Below, in pieces: positions 52,050 through 61,640 of a stretch of 64,000 nt of DNA. The notes below the pieces were generated by a model. That model worked only from the letters and a program-made list of their open reading frames with translations, did no database searches and was not told where the DNA came from. Where the stretch lies: positions 372,001-436,000 of the forward strand of contig CAVTEQ010000005.1 of NCBI GenBank assembly GCA_963733935.1, written 5' to 3'. The DNA is from JAHFUA01 sp963733935 (lineage in GTDB: Bacteria > Acidobacteriota > Terriglobia > Terriglobales > Acidobacteriaceae). A program made the translations under genes and the position numbers. Numbering within the stretch: position 1 is the stretch's first letter; every line of letters begins with the position of its first letter.

Positions 52050-52805
52050 ATGGAAACAAACGAGTCATTCGAACTCAGGTCTCTCGTAAGTATGGGGTTG
52101 ACGGGTGTGGCCGCCGGCGCCACGGACATGGACCACATGGACGGCCCCAGCGCGGCCTTTAACTATATCCGTATTGCGAACCTGGTGGATTCGTATGTGC
52201 GAGCCGGCAATATCCAACCTCCAATCCTCGACTGGGGATGCGGCTATGGTCAGGTTTCATGGCTGCTAAAGCGACGGGATCTCGGCGTGGTATCCTGCGA
52301 CCTCGAGCAACGCCCGGCAAGGCAGTCGATTGAGACCCTCCGCCAGATCGACGTGAGCTATCTACGAGATCCCGTTCGATTGCCTTACGAACCTGGGACG
52401 TTTGGCGCGGTTCTATCGGTGGGTGTTTTGGAGCATGTCGGCGATATGGCGGGCTCAGTCCAGGAAGTCAGCCGGGTGCTGAGGCCGGGTGGAGTCTTCT
52501 TTGTTTTCATGCTGCCCAATCGCTTTTCGTGGGCGGAGTTCATCGCGGACGTGCGTCACCGTTCCGCACACCCGATCAAATACACGCCGAGAGACATCGA
52601 GAAGCTCCTACGCGGTTCCTTCATCATTGAAAAAATGTGGCGGCGCAACTTTCTCCCGCGTAATCTAGGTGGTTTGAGTCCGCGGGTCAAAAACGCCTAC
52701 GGCAGGTATTACCGGAAGATCGAATCGCTCGATCGAATGCTGGCTAACGTGCCGCCGACCTCGATCGTGAGCGGAGTGATTGAAGTAATAGCCAGAAAAC
52801 TCTGA
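52050..52805 (+). CDS. Class I SAM-dependent methyltransferase
   Basis: A 251-residue Rossmann-fold methyltransferase. Motif I is ILDWGCGYGQVSWLL and post-I is VVSCDLEQRP; VLSVGVLEHVGDM and VLRPGGVFFVFMLPNRFSW complete the Methyltransf_11 pattern. It probably methylates a sugar or a biosynthetic intermediate of the exopolysaccharide. The target is not deducible. The start may be at 52050 or at the ATG 14 codons later. Confidence 0.85.
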   Translation: METNESFELRSLVSMGLTGVAAGATDMDHMDGPSAAFNYIRIANLVDSYVRAGNIQPPILDWGCGYGQVSWLLKRRDLGVVSCDLEQRPARQSIETLRQIDVSYLRDPVRLPYEPGTFGAVLSVGVLEHVGDMAGSVQEVSRVLRPGGVFFVFMLPNRFSWAEFIADVRHRSAHPIKYTPRDIEKLLRGSFIIEKMWRRNFLPRNLGGLSPRVKNAYGRYYRKIESLDRMLANVPPTSIVSGVIEVIARKL

Positions 52806-52852
52806 GGTCTTGTCACTATGGGAGCACACGCAATCATGCAAGCGGAGGCTGG

Positions 52853-53962
52853 ATGGCGGCAGAGATCGTAATCGACGCACGCTTTGTCAATACCGGCCTG
52901 GGCACATACACGTACAACCTGATTGCCGGGCTTGCCGCCGAGCACAAGCCCGAATTCATGGTTCGGGCAATCGTAAATCCCCGGAATGCCGAGCCGGTTG
53001 CGGCGATCTGCGAGAGAGTGGCGGTTGTGAATACTCCGATTTACAGCCTGGGTGAACAGCTTGAGATCCGCCGCGTGGCGTCCGGGTGCGACTTGCTGCA
53101 CGTACCGCACTACAACGCGCCTCTTTTGTTCCGCGGCTGTCTGCTGGTTTCCATCTGCGACCTGATCCACATCATGGAACCGGCATTTCGCCGGACCCTG
53201 GCATCCTGGCTGTATGCCCGGCCCATGCTGAATCTTGCAGCCCGCAAGGCCGAGCACGTGATCACCCTCTCCGAATATTCAAAAGTGCAAATCGTCGAAC
53301 GTCTGGGCATCGCCCCGTCAAAGGTCTCGGTAATCTATTGTGGGGTGGGACCGCAATTTCGTACTCAGGATCACCAGCAGTGCGCCGACCGCATTTCGCA
53401 GGCGTTCTCCATACAGAAGCCCTATCTGTTATACGTGGGGAACCTGAAACCGCACAAAAACATCGCCAGGCTTCTTCGCGCCATGACACTGCTGCGGGAG
53501 CGCAAACAAGGCGACATACAACTGCTGGTGGTCGGCGATGATGCGGTCTGGAAGCCGGCGCTGGTCGAGGAGTGCCGCCGGTTGGGCCTGCAGGAGATGG
53601 TCAAGTTTGTTTCGTTTGTCAGCGAGGACGTGCTGCCGGTTGTGTATGCCGGCGCCGAACTTGTGATCCAGCCTTCGACATTGGAAGGTTTCGGGCTGCC
53701 GGTTCTCGAGGCGATGGCCTGCGGCACGCCAGTGGTATGCTCCAACGCGGCCTCGCTACCGGAAGTGGGCGGTGATGCCGCTGAGTATTTCGATCCTTAC
53801 AGCGTGGAAGACATGGCGGGCGCCATTGAGCGCGTTCTTTCTTCGGGTACCCGTCAAGCTGAGTTGCGCCAGAAGGGACTGCTGCAGGCTACCCGCTTCC
53901 GGTGGGACGAATGCGTGCGTCAGCATGCGAAGATCTATCGCGACCTTCTGGCACTGAACTAA
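52853..53962 (+). CDS. Glycosyltransferase family 4, first
   Basis: A 369-residue GT-B retaining transferase. GGAGG precedes the ATG. The N-terminal acceptor domain contains GLGTYTYNLIAGL. The donor domain shows LYVGNLKPHKNIARLL and the E-x7-E motif EGFGLPVLEAMACGTPVV. This subgroup (WbaZ/mannosyltransferase B-like) often transfers mannose or rhamnose from GDP-sugars, which fits the gmd gene nearby. The exact linkage is unknown. Confidence 0.9.
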   Translation: MAAEIVIDARFVNTGLGTYTYNLIAGLAAEHKPEFMVRAIVNPRNAEPVAAICERVAVVNTPIYSLGEQLEIRRVASGCDLLHVPHYNAPLLFRGCLLVSICDLIHIMEPAFRRTLASWLYARPMLNLAARKAEHVITLSEYSKVQIVERLGIAPSKVSVIYCGVGPQFRTQDHQQCADRISQAFSIQKPYLLYVGNLKPHKNIARLLRAMTLLRERKQGDIQLLVVGDDAVWKPALVEECRRLGLQEMVKFVSFVSEDVLPVVYAGAELVIQPSTLEGFGLPVLEAMACGTPVVCSNAASLPEVGGDAAEYFDPYSVEDMAGAIERVLSSGTRQAELRQKGLLQATRFRWDECVRQHAKIYRDLLALN

Positions 53963-54027
53963 CGTAAAGACCAGCGATCTCTGTCTTTTCACCTTCAACA
54001 CATTGTCCTGGCGAGAATAACGAGACG

Positions 54028-55236
54028 ATGACTAATTTGCGGTCTATGGCGGGGCAGGATGGACTCCGGGTCGCCCTCGTGCACTACTGGTATGTGCGTC
54101 GCCGCGGAGGGGAACGGGTGTTGGAAGTGCTCGCCGACATGTTCCCGCAAGCTGACATCTTTATGATGTTCATGGACGCCTCCAACCTCACGCCGTCGTT
54201 ACGGCGCCATAAGATCAGTACCTCATTCCTGCAAAAGCTACCCGGCATAACCCGCCACTACCGCAAGCTGCTGCCGCTATTTCCGTTGGCGTTGGAACAG
54301 TTAAAACTGGACGATTACGACCTTGTGATCAGTTCCGAGTCCGGCCCCGCTAAGGGTGTGCTCACGCGCGCTACCACCTGCCACATCTGCTACTGCCACA
54401 CCCCCATGCGGTACATATGGGACATGTACCATCACTATCGTTCTGCTTCTCCGTGGGGCCGCGCGGGACGTTCTTTGTATTCGCTAGCTGCCCACTACAT
54501 GCGCAACTGGGACTGTAATGCCGCCGCGCGAGTGGACCACTTTGTTGCCAGTTCAAGGAACGGGGCGGCACGGGTTCGCAAATACTATCGGCGCGAAGCG
54601 GACATCATCTATCCGCCTGTGGAGATTGGTTCGTTCTCCCTGAGCGAGAGGACTGAGGACTTCTATCTAGTGGTGAGCCCGCTGGTTTCCTATAAACGTG
54701 TCGACCTTGCCATCGCCGCGTGTAATGCTTTGCGCCGGCGCCTGGTGATCATTGGACAAGGAGAAGAGCTGCCGGCCTTGCAGAAACTGGCCGGGCCGAC
54801 GATATCTTTTCTGGGTTTTCAGCCTGACGGGGTGGTTCGCGAATATTTCCGTTCTTGCCGTGCCCTGCTATTTCCTGGAGAAGAAGACATTGGCTTAACT
54901 CCGATTGAGGTTCAGGCGAGTGGCCGGCCCGTAATCGCCTATGGCCATGGCGGAGCGCTGGAAACGGTCGCAGGGTTTTACCCAGGAGAGAAGCTCTCGC
55001 CCGAGACGAGCAGCGGAGTTTTCTTCGCCCAGCAGACACCTGAGGCCCTGGGCGAAGCGATGCTCGCATTCGAAGCGGCAGAGCAGCAGTTCGACCCAGC
55101 CTTTATCCGAAAGCAAGTAGAGCGTTTCGACGTGGCTCACTTCGAAGCGCAGTTCGGCGCCTTCGTTGCCGAAAAGACGGCGCAGTTCAATCAACCGGCA
55201 ACGCGCCCGGAAGCATGCGCCGCCCTTTCGAGCTAG
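54028..55236 (+). CDS. Glycosyltransferase family 4, second (WbaZ-like)
   Basis: A 402-residue GT-B enzyme. Distinctive segments are the N-terminal VHYWYVRRRGGERVLEVLADMFP and CYCHTPMRYIWDMYHHY, characteristic of WbaZ-type mannosyltransferases. The donor site is FPGEEDIGLTPIEVQASGRPV, where the E-x7-E region reads EDIGLTPIE. It begins 65 bases after the first GT4 gene, in the same direction. Confidence 0.9.
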   Translation: MTNLRSMAGQDGLRVALVHYWYVRRRGGERVLEVLADMFPQADIFMMFMDASNLTPSLRRHKISTSFLQKLPGITRHYRKLLPLFPLALEQLKLDDYDLVISSESGPAKGVLTRATTCHICYCHTPMRYIWDMYHHYRSASPWGRAGRSLYSLAAHYMRNWDCNAAARVDHFVASSRNGAARVRKYYRREADIIYPPVEIGSFSLSERTEDFYLVVSPLVSYKRVDLAIAACNALRRRLVIIGQGEELPALQKLAGPTISFLGFQPDGVVREYFRSCRALLFPGEEDIGLTPIEVQASGRPVIAYGHGGALETVAGFYPGEKLSPETSSGVFFAQQTPEALGEAMLAFEAAEQQFDPAFIRKQVERFDVAHFEAQFGAFVAEKTAQFNQPATRPEACAALSS

Positions 55237-55337
55237 GTCACCACCAACCTCGCTTTGCCCGCAATGCTAACTGAATCGACGTTCCTGCCGGATCTGCACG
55301 GCCGATAACCCGGAACCAGCGCTTGCAAGCATAGTTT

Positions 55338-56735
55338 GTGATCCGCCGCCGGCTAAATTACGTGATGTTCTACGTGCGGTTGCTTACGCTGCTGCTGCCT
55401 TTCGCGGCCTTCGCCACCGCCGCTTACATTCGCTTCGCCTCTGGATGGTTAGTGCCCCTGCGAGGCGATGTTGATCCGGGAGCCTATTTCCACCTGCTGC
55501 TGTTCGCTACCGTCGTCTGGGCCGTGGTCAGCGATCATTTTCGCTTGTGCCACGTCGATCAACTTTTCGCCGCGGGCGGTAAGACGCGCCGATTGCTGGG
55601 CGCTTGCGCCACCACCTATGCCAGCATCCTGACGGTCACTTTTTTCTACCGTAATGCGAGCTATTCGCGGCTTTTTATCGGCATCAGCGCGGCGGCCTTG
55701 TTCGGCTGGGCAGTTCTATTGCGTCTGGGAATCCGCGTAGCCCTGGAGCGAAGTTGCAGGCGTGGCAGCCATTCCGTCCGGGTCCTGATCATCGGCACGG
55801 ATGAAGGCGCGCAGCGAGTGGCGCGGCGGCTGATCGATGGACAACTTATGCCCTGCAGTATCGTGGGCTTCCTGGCTCTGCCCGGGCAGGATGCCAGGGT
55901 GCCGCGATACCCGACCTTCCGGCTGGAGGACATACCCAGGCTGGCTTCCGGCAACGGTATCGACGACATTGTGATCGCGATCTCCCCCGACCAGTTCGGG
56001 CAACTTCGAGACATCGTCGCCAGAGTCGAGACTCTTTCCGTACCCACGCGAGTGGTTCTCGATTTTGGAGAAGGCATTTCCCTGCGGGAAACGCTGTTCG
56101 ATTTTGGCGGCATTCCGATGCTCGATCTCCGCGCAACTCCCGCCGATACGGCCAACTACTTCGTGCTCAAGCGCATGTTCGATGTGGCCTTCTCTTTGGC
56201 CGTCATTGCGGTGACGTCCCCGTTGATGATGTTGATCGCTCTCGCCATCAGGCTAAGCTCTCCCGGGAAGGTGATCTTCACCCAGGAACGCATCGGCCTG
56301 AGTGGTAAGGTTTTCAAGATCTATAAATTCCGGACCATGCGCGCCGGCCCAGCGATCGAAAGCGATACCCGCTGGACTACTCCAGACGATGAGCGGCGCA
56401 CGCGGCTGGGGGCCTGGCTGCGGCGCTGGAATTTCGACGAATTGCCGCAATTCTTCAACGTTCTCAGAGGCGACATGAGCGTGGTCGGCCCGCGTCCGGA
56501 GCGTCCCTTCTTCGTCCAGAAGTTCTTGCAGGAAGTGGCCGCTTATGGCTCGCGGCATTACCTCAAGGCGGGCATCACGGGATGGGCCCAGGTCAATGGC
56601 TGGCGCGGGGACACTTCCATCGAGAAGCGCATTGAACATGATCTCTATTACCTCACCAACTGGAGCCTGACCCTGGATTTGCAAATTATTCTGCTTACCG
56701 TATTGCAGGGGGTATCGAGCAAAAATGCGTACTGA
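55338..56735 (+). CDS. Undecaprenyl-phosphate sugar phosphotransferase (initiating transferase)
   Basis: A 465-residue WcaJ/CpsE-type protein that starts repeat-unit synthesis by moving a sugar-1-phosphate to undecaprenyl phosphate. It starts with GTG. Four N-terminal membrane helices and a CoA-binding-like domain precede the C-terminal catalytic bac_transf domain: FKIYKFRTMRAG, WNFDELPQFFNVLRGDMSVVGPRPE (in two parts) and KAGITGWAQVNGWRGDT. The domain order matches polyisoprenyl-phosphate hexose-1-phosphate transferases, so the first sugar is probably glucose or galactose. Confidence 0.93.
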   Translation: MIRRRLNYVMFYVRLLTLLLPFAAFATAAYIRFASGWLVPLRGDVDPGAYFHLLLFATVVWAVVSDHFRLCHVDQLFAAGGKTRRLLGACATTYASILTVTFFYRNASYSRLFIGISAAALFGWAVLLRLGIRVALERSCRRGSHSVRVLIIGTDEGAQRVARRLIDGQLMPCSIVGFLALPGQDARVPRYPTFRLEDIPRLASGNGIDDIVIAISPDQFGQLRDIVARVETLSVPTRVVLDFGEGISLRETLFDFGGIPMLDLRATPADTANYFVLKRMFDVAFSLAVIAVTSPLMMLIALAIRLSSPGKVIFTQERIGLSGKVFKIYKFRTMRAGPAIESDTRWTTPDDERRTRLGAWLRRWNFDELPQFFNVLRGDMSVVGPRPERPFFVQKFLQEVAAYGSRHYLKAGITGWAQVNGWRGDTSIEKRIEHDLYYLTNWSLTLDLQIILLTVLQGVSSKNAY

Positions 56736-56813
56736 GGTTGCTCTTCAGTAGGCGAGGCGGGTGGAACGGACCGCAAACGCTGCGGATTCGAACAGGGAAC
56801 CACGAATAACTTC

Positions 56814-58409
56814 ATGGCGGACGTAACGGAAAAGGAAGAAAAGATCGGAACGGCTGCGCCGGCGCCCGTCGATGGCGTCCGGCTCGCGAAGAACGCGGCT
56901 TTTAACTTCGTGGGTCAGCTCTTGCCATTGCTGGCGGGAGTTGCGTTGATCCCGTACATCGTGAGAGGTCTTGGCCCGGAGCGCTTCGGGATGCTGGGAA
57001 TCATCTGGGCGATTCTGGGTTATTTCAGCCTGATGGATTTAGGTATGGGCCGCGCAACAACGAAATTTCTTGCGGAGTGGCTGGCGCAGGGAAAGACACA
57101 CCAAATTTCCGGGATGGTCTGGAGCTCCATCATTCTCCAAATCCTGCTCGGTGTGGTGGGCGGAGGCATCATCGCCATTCTGACGCCAGTACTGGTGGAT
57201 CGGGTTCTCAAGACGCCTGCCTCTCTGGTGGTGGAAGCACGCACGGCATTTTACATTCTGGCGGCGGCGCTGCCTGCGATTCTGGCGATGAACGGGCTGC
57301 GCGCGGTTCTTGAAGGTTGCCAGCGTTTTGATCTCACTAACCTATTGCGCATTCCGTCGAGCACTTTAATTTTTGTCATTCCAGCAATAGCGATTGCGGC
57401 TGGACTGCGGTTGCCGGGGATGGTGTTGTGGATGGGCATTTCCCGGGTAGGGTTTACATTCGCGCACGGGTTCTATTGCATGCGCGCCTTACCATGCCTG
57501 AAAACGAGGCCCGTGCTCCGTTCCAGCGTAATTTTCCCGCTGCTGTCTTTTGGCGGATGGGTAACCGTTTCAAACGCCGTCAGTCCGATACTGTTGTGGA
57601 TGGACCGATTTATGATCGGCTCTCTGCTTTCGGTGGCGATGCTAGGCTACTATACCGCCCCTTTTGAAGTCGTTACCAAGCTGTGGCTGATTCCTATGAG
57701 CTTGATGACTACGGTTTATCCGGCATGCAGCGCACTCGGCACAGAGAGGATGAGAGAGCTCCAAATTCTCTATTCGCGGTTGATTAAGTACATCTTTTGC
57801 CTGCTCGCGCCTATCACCCTGGTTTTGGTTGTTTTCGCTCGTCCGATCATGGCGGCGTGGCTCGGTCCGGAGTTCGCAGAAAAGAGCGTGGGGCCGCTGC
57901 AGATCCTCGCGGTCGGCGTGTTCATCAATTGTTTTGTGCATGTTCCATTCTCGTTTTTGCAGGGGCTGGGAAGGCCGGCCCTGGCCTCCAAGTTGTTCCT
58001 GCTCGAACTGATTCCGTATGGCCTGCTGCTGTGGTGGATGATCGAACATCATGGAATCGCCGGGGCGGCGGCGGCATGGTCGATTCGCGTAACCATTGAG
58101 GTATTGTTGCTTCTGTGGCTGGCGCGGCGAGTGTTCTCGCTCTCAAGTGCTATGGACAGGAGGATGTGGACGGCTCTCGCGGCGCTGATCGTAACCGGAA
58201 TGGCAATCTACGTAACACACTTTTTCCTGCGTCGCGCCGTTCTGGCTGACGTCAGCGCGTGCGCGGTCTGGATGGCGGGATTTGCCTTCGCCGTATGGAA
58301 GTGGGTTTTGGATCAGCGTGGACCGGGCTTCAGCTCTAGCAGTCATGGATCCGTTGCAGCGCCTGCTCGGGAAATCTTTTGGGATCGCAGAAGCGGATTG
58401 AGAAAGTAA
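56814..58409 (+). CDS. Oligosaccharide flippase (Wzx family)
   Basis: A 531-residue MOP-superfamily transporter with 12 or more membrane helices. The N-terminal NAAFNFVGQLLPLLAGVALIPYIVRGLGPERFGML (in two parts) is the polysaccharide-synthesis flippase signature. It would move the lipid-linked repeat unit to the periplasm for Wzy. Codon use and GC appear slightly lower than in the housekeeping genes, as is common in sugar clusters. Confidence 0.9.
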   Translation: MADVTEKEEKIGTAAPAPVDGVRLAKNAAFNFVGQLLPLLAGVALIPYIVRGLGPERFGMLGIIWAILGYFSLMDLGMGRATTKFLAEWLAQGKTHQISGMVWSSIILQILLGVVGGGIIAILTPVLVDRVLKTPASLVVEARTAFYILAAALPAILAMNGLRAVLEGCQRFDLTNLLRIPSSTLIFVIPAIAIAAGLRLPGMVLWMGISRVGFTFAHGFYCMRALPCLKTRPVLRSSVIFPLLSFGGWVTVSNAVSPILLWMDRFMIGSLLSVAMLGYYTAPFEVVTKLWLIPMSLMTTVYPACSALGTERMRELQILYSRLIKYIFCLLAPITLVLVVFARPIMAAWLGPEFAEKSVGPLQILAVGVFINCFVHVPFSFLQGLGRPALASKLFLLELIPYGLLLWWMIEHHGIAGAAAAWSIRVTIEVLLLLWLARRVFSLSSAMDRRMWTALAALIVTGMAIYVTHFFLRRAVLADVSACAVWMAGFAFAVWKWVLDQRGPGFSSSSHGSVAAPAREIFWDRRSGLRK

Positions 58410-58456
58410 CTGGCGGAGTCCGGGCGTGCCCAGCCTAATTGCAGGAAATAATCATT

Positions 58457-59704
58457 ATGAAGGTTCTGATCGTCAGTAATTTCTATTATCCCAATGTCGT
58501 CGGTGGAGCAGAGAAAGTAGCTCAAAACTTAGCGGAGGGACTGATAGCTCGGAACCACGAGGCAGTGGTGGCAACGCTGAACCCACAGAAGGGCTTAGAG
58601 ACTGTCGGGATCAATGGTGTTCGAGTCTACTACGTGCCCCAGAAAAACTTTTATCCTTTGCTGGCCCAAAATATTCGGCCCGTAATGAAGGGACTTTGGC
58701 ATGCTATGGACACCTACAATCCCTTCATGGCCGCCTCGCTGCGACATATCCTGGACGTCGAACATCCGGATGTCGTGAACACCCATAACATAGCTGGCTT
58801 TTCGTCGTCGATCTGGCGCGCGGTAAAGAAACATCAACTTCCTCTTGTTCACACGGCCCACGATTATTACCTTCTCTGTCCCCGCAGCTCGATGCTACGG
58901 AACGGGAAGAACTGCTACGATTCCTGTGTCGATTGTCAAATGTTCAGTTGGCCGCGGAGGCAAGCTTCTCGGTTTGTGGACGTGGCGACGGCTGACAGCC
59001 GCTACACTTTAGACGCGCACCTCCGCCGTGGATACTTCGTCTCAGCCGAAGCCATGCCGGTTTATAACTGTTGTGAACCTGCATCGCAAAACTTGGGTCC
59101 CGCGAGCGATGGACATCGGCCTCTCCGGTTCGGTTTTCTCGGCCGCCTTCATCCCATTAAAGGTGTCGATTTGCTCCTCCGGAGCTTTCTGGAGCTTCCA
59201 AGCGGGCAAGCGGAGCTAATCCTGGCAGGGCGAGGAACTCCAGACTACGAACGACAGTTGAAGGCGATGACAGCCGATCGCCCAGACGTCTGCTTCTTGG
59301 GCTTCGTGTCGCCCGAGGTTCTGCTCCGCCAGGTTGATGTGCTGGTCGTGCCCAGCTTCTGGAACGATTCCGCGCCGGTCGCGATTTTAGACAGCCTGGC
59401 TTACGGCGTACCTCTGATCGGCTCGCGCCTGGGTGGCATACCCGAGCTTATAGACGAAGGCACAGGGTGGCTCTTCGACCCTGGCGCGCCGGGCGCACTG
59501 ACGCAGCTGTTGCGAAACGCGATTGCCTCCCGTTGTCAACTCGTGGCGATGCGAGAACGTGCACGTGAGCGAGCCCGCTTGTTTTCGACCGAGGTCATGG
59601 TAAACGGATACCTGCAAGCTTTTAATCATGCTATCGAAAAAACGGCAGAGAAAGAACGGCCCCAGAACCTTTCAAACGCTTTATGCGGGCTCCGCCAACC
59701 GTGA
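58457..59704 (+). CDS. Glycosyltransferase family 4, third
   Basis: A 415-residue GT-B enzyme. The ATG at 58457 (AGGAAA upstream) gives MKVLIVSNFYYPNVVGGAEKVAQNLAEGL, the typical nucleotide-sugar GT4 opening. A cysteine-containing stretch (YDSCVDCQMFSWPRR) lies between the domains. The donor domain has RFGFLGRLHPIKGVDLLL, and the E-x7-E region is replaced by FWNDSAPVAILDSLAYGVPL. The first Glu is thus not conserved, as in a known GT4 subgroup. Confidence 0.9.
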   Translation: MKVLIVSNFYYPNVVGGAEKVAQNLAEGLIARNHEAVVATLNPQKGLETVGINGVRVYYVPQKNFYPLLAQNIRPVMKGLWHAMDTYNPFMAASLRHILDVEHPDVVNTHNIAGFSSSIWRAVKKHQLPLVHTAHDYYLLCPRSSMLRNGKNCYDSCVDCQMFSWPRRQASRFVDVATADSRYTLDAHLRRGYFVSAEAMPVYNCCEPASQNLGPASDGHRPLRFGFLGRLHPIKGVDLLLRSFLELPSGQAELILAGRGTPDYERQLKAMTADRPDVCFLGFVSPEVLLRQVDVLVVPSFWNDSAPVAILDSLAYGVPLIGSRLGGIPELIDEGTGWLFDPGAPGALTQLLRNAIASRCQLVAMRERARERARLFSTEVMVNGYLQAFNHAIEKTAEKERPQNLSNALCGLRQP

Positions 59705-59728
59705 CTAGCCGCAAGAGGGGTTGAGTAA

Positions 59729-60580
59729 GTGGGAGCCAAAGCTGCGCTCAGGATTAAGATAAACCGGATACTCGAGCCGCTAGGCTTCCAAATCAACCGA
59801 TTCGAACCCGAGACGACGGCCCGGCGAATGCTCTCGCCGCAGGTCCGAATTCGTCAATTGCAGTGCTTACGCCGCCAGATCACCGCCGCCCTCGCGGATT
59901 TCCCCAATCTGGGACTGCACAATGTCGCAGACCAGGAGATTGCGTTGTTTCTCGGCTCACTGGCCAGTTGCCCTGTACGGCAGCAATCGGGGGGAAGCGG
60001 TGTCAATGCGGCGCTGATTTTGTGGGTTTTAGCTCGGGCGATTCGCCCAACGCTTATCATTGAGAGCGGCGTGTTACGTGGCTTTACGAGTTGGGTATTG
60101 AGACAGGCCGCACCCGAAGCCGAGATTCATTCGTTCGACATTTCCCTCTCTGAACTGCATTCCCGCACCCCAAGAGTCCACTATCATGAAACCGACTGGA
60201 TGGCTGTGGATCTCGTGACCCCAGTTGCAGATCCTTCTCTCGTGTTCTTTGATGACCATGTGGACCAGTGGCGGCGCATCCGCGAAGCTGCGGGCCGCGG
60301 TTTCCGGTATCTGGTCTTCGATGACAACCTGCCTGCAAACGCATTACACGGGGATGGCAACGCAGCTTACCCAACGGTGGACATGCTCTTCGACGACGAA
60401 CTGCCCGACGGAGAACTCATCGATTGGCAAACTGAGTGTGGACGCTTTTCGTTCCGTTACGACCGATCCTTGGCCTTGGCCACGCGTCGACTGGTACGGA
60501 ACTGCATGCGCCTACCGTCCTTGAATCTCTGCACAGGCTATTTGCCGGCCAACCTGACCTTGGTCGAAATTGAGCGATAG
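59729..60580 (+). CDS. Rossmann-fold methyltransferase-like protein
   Basis: A 283-residue protein starting with GTG. The central part (TLIIESGVLRGFTSWVLRQAAPEAEIHSFDIS, in two parts; LVFFDDHVDQWRRIREAAGRGFRYLVFDDNLP) resembles class I methyltransferases of the CmcI/cephalosporin-hydroxylase type, with the usual ESG.xxG nucleotide loop. About 80 N-terminal residues are unrecognised. It may modify a sugar or be an accessory protein of the cluster. I place it in the family only loosely. Confidence 0.6.
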   Translation: MGAKAALRIKINRILEPLGFQINRFEPETTARRMLSPQVRIRQLQCLRRQITAALADFPNLGLHNVADQEIALFLGSLASCPVRQQSGGSGVNAALILWVLARAIRPTLIIESGVLRGFTSWVLRQAAPEAEIHSFDISLSELHSRTPRVHYHETDWMAVDLVTPVADPSLVFFDDHVDQWRRIREAAGRGFRYLVFDDNLPANALHGDGNAAYPTVDMLFDDELPDGELIDWQTECGRFSFRYDRSLALATRRLVRNCMRLPSLNLCTGYLPANLTLVEIER

Positions 60581-60663
60581 GTTCCCAATGGGCCGCGAGT
60601 TCCACGCGACCGTCAGCAACGGCCGATTCAAGTTTGCAGTTTTCCCCATTTTGCGGAGGATCG

Positions 60664-61290
60664 ATGCAACCCAAGGTCTGGTTGCTGTCGTTTGTGCTGG
60701 TTCTGTCTGCCGTTGCCATGGCGCGCGACGAACCCAGGCTGGAAGCCTTCGGCGGCTACTCCTGGCTAACCACATCCTTATTGCAGGACACCGGTTTTTT
60801 ACAGGCGAGAAAGGGCTTGAGTGGCTGGAATAGCTCGCTGTCATGGAATACCACGCACAACCTGGGATTCGTCGCCGAATTCAGCGGATTTCTCGGAACC
60901 CCGAGCCAGGATGGCAGCAGCGTCCGAACGCGATACTATTCCTTCCTGGTTGGACCGAAGATTACCCATCACAACCGCTCCGACAAAGTCGAGATCTTTG
61001 TGCATCAGCTATTCGGCACCAGTCATGCCACCCTGGCCTCCAATACCCGCTCCCTCACGGCTTCCGGCTTTTCGTTGGCCGCGGGCTTCGGCATGGACTT
61101 TGTCGTCCGCAAGCATATATCTCTTCGCCCCGTGCAGGTCGATTACGCCATCAGCCAGCTGGCTCCCCACTCGCAAAATCAGTTTCGAGTGTCGGCCGGT
61201 GTCCTCTTTCGGTGGTCCTTTACCGAGCGGGGCATTTCCTGTCCGAAATGTTCGCAGGACGCGTCTCCGGCCGCGGGAGGTCCTAGGTAA
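60664..61290 (+). CDS. Small outer-membrane beta-barrel protein
   Basis: A 208-residue exported protein. GAGGA precedes the ATG at 60664, and a signal peptide follows (VWLLSFVLVLSAVAMARDE). The rest alternates polar and aromatic residues in about eight amphipathic strands (LEAFGGYSWLTT; LGFVAEFSGFLG; FRVSAGVLFRWSF), as in OmpA/OmpW-like eight-stranded barrels. The tail after FRWSF carries a CPKC pair. It is the last gene before a strong terminator and is probably the final gene of the exopolysaccharide transcription unit. Confidence 0.75.
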   Translation: MQPKVWLLSFVLVLSAVAMARDEPRLEAFGGYSWLTTSLLQDTGFLQARKGLSGWNSSLSWNTTHNLGFVAEFSGFLGTPSQDGSSVRTRYYSFLVGPKITHHNRSDKVEIFVHQLFGTSHATLASNTRSLTASGFSLAAGFGMDFVVRKHISLRPVQVDYAISQLAPHSQNQFRVSAGVLFRWSFTERGISCPKCSQDASPAAGGPR

Positions 61291-61332
61291 CGGCCTGGAA
61301 AATTTCTAGAGATTTTATTTCCGCGAAAGGAC

Positions 61333-61355
61333 AAGCGCCTCCAGGCGCTTTTTTT
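61333..61355 (+). terminator. Rho-independent terminator of the exopolysaccharide cluster
   Basis: AAGCGCCT-CC-AGGCGCTT forms a perfect eight-base stem followed by TTTTT (61351-61355), 42 bases after the outer-membrane protein stop. It is the clearest intrinsic terminator in the window. Confidence 0.95.
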
Positions 61356-61426
61356 GTGCCTGGAGCTGGAGGGATGCTAAGCGGAACATTGCTTGGGTTC
61401 GAAAGAAAGTTTCTTATAACTCGCTA

Positions 61427-61446
61427 TTGTTCTGATTTCAGAACAA
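61427..61446. promoter_or_regulatory. Perfect 9+2+9 palindrome, likely operator
   Basis: TTGTTCTGA-TT-TCAGAACAA is a perfect inverted repeat about 195 bases before the S53 peptidase. It closely resembles the TTCTGA-TTT-TCAGAA site upstream of the antiterminator gene (39968-39982). The binding protein is unknown. Confidence 0.6.
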
Positions 61447-61640
61447 GCAAGTAATCTGTAGATAGGAAAACCGTCAGTCCCAATTCCCACCGAATCTGCC
61501 GCATAGAGTCCGCCTGTTCCGTTTTCCGAAAAACATTCCTCAGTCACAGCCGTCTTCTGGAAGCGGGCGTATCACGGCCCATCTCGGCAGCGGGATGGAA
61601 GTCCGCGTGGGCTGGCGCAGCGCTGCTCTGGAGGATTGTC

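Larger units (their letters stand above)
61291..61640. other. Intergenic region between cluster end and S53 peptidase
   Basis: It contains the terminator at 61333-61355 and a palindrome at 61427-61446, then about 190 bases with no visible promoter pair or riboswitch. GGAGGA at 61630-61635 is the ribosome binding site of the peptidase gene. Confidence 0.6.
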
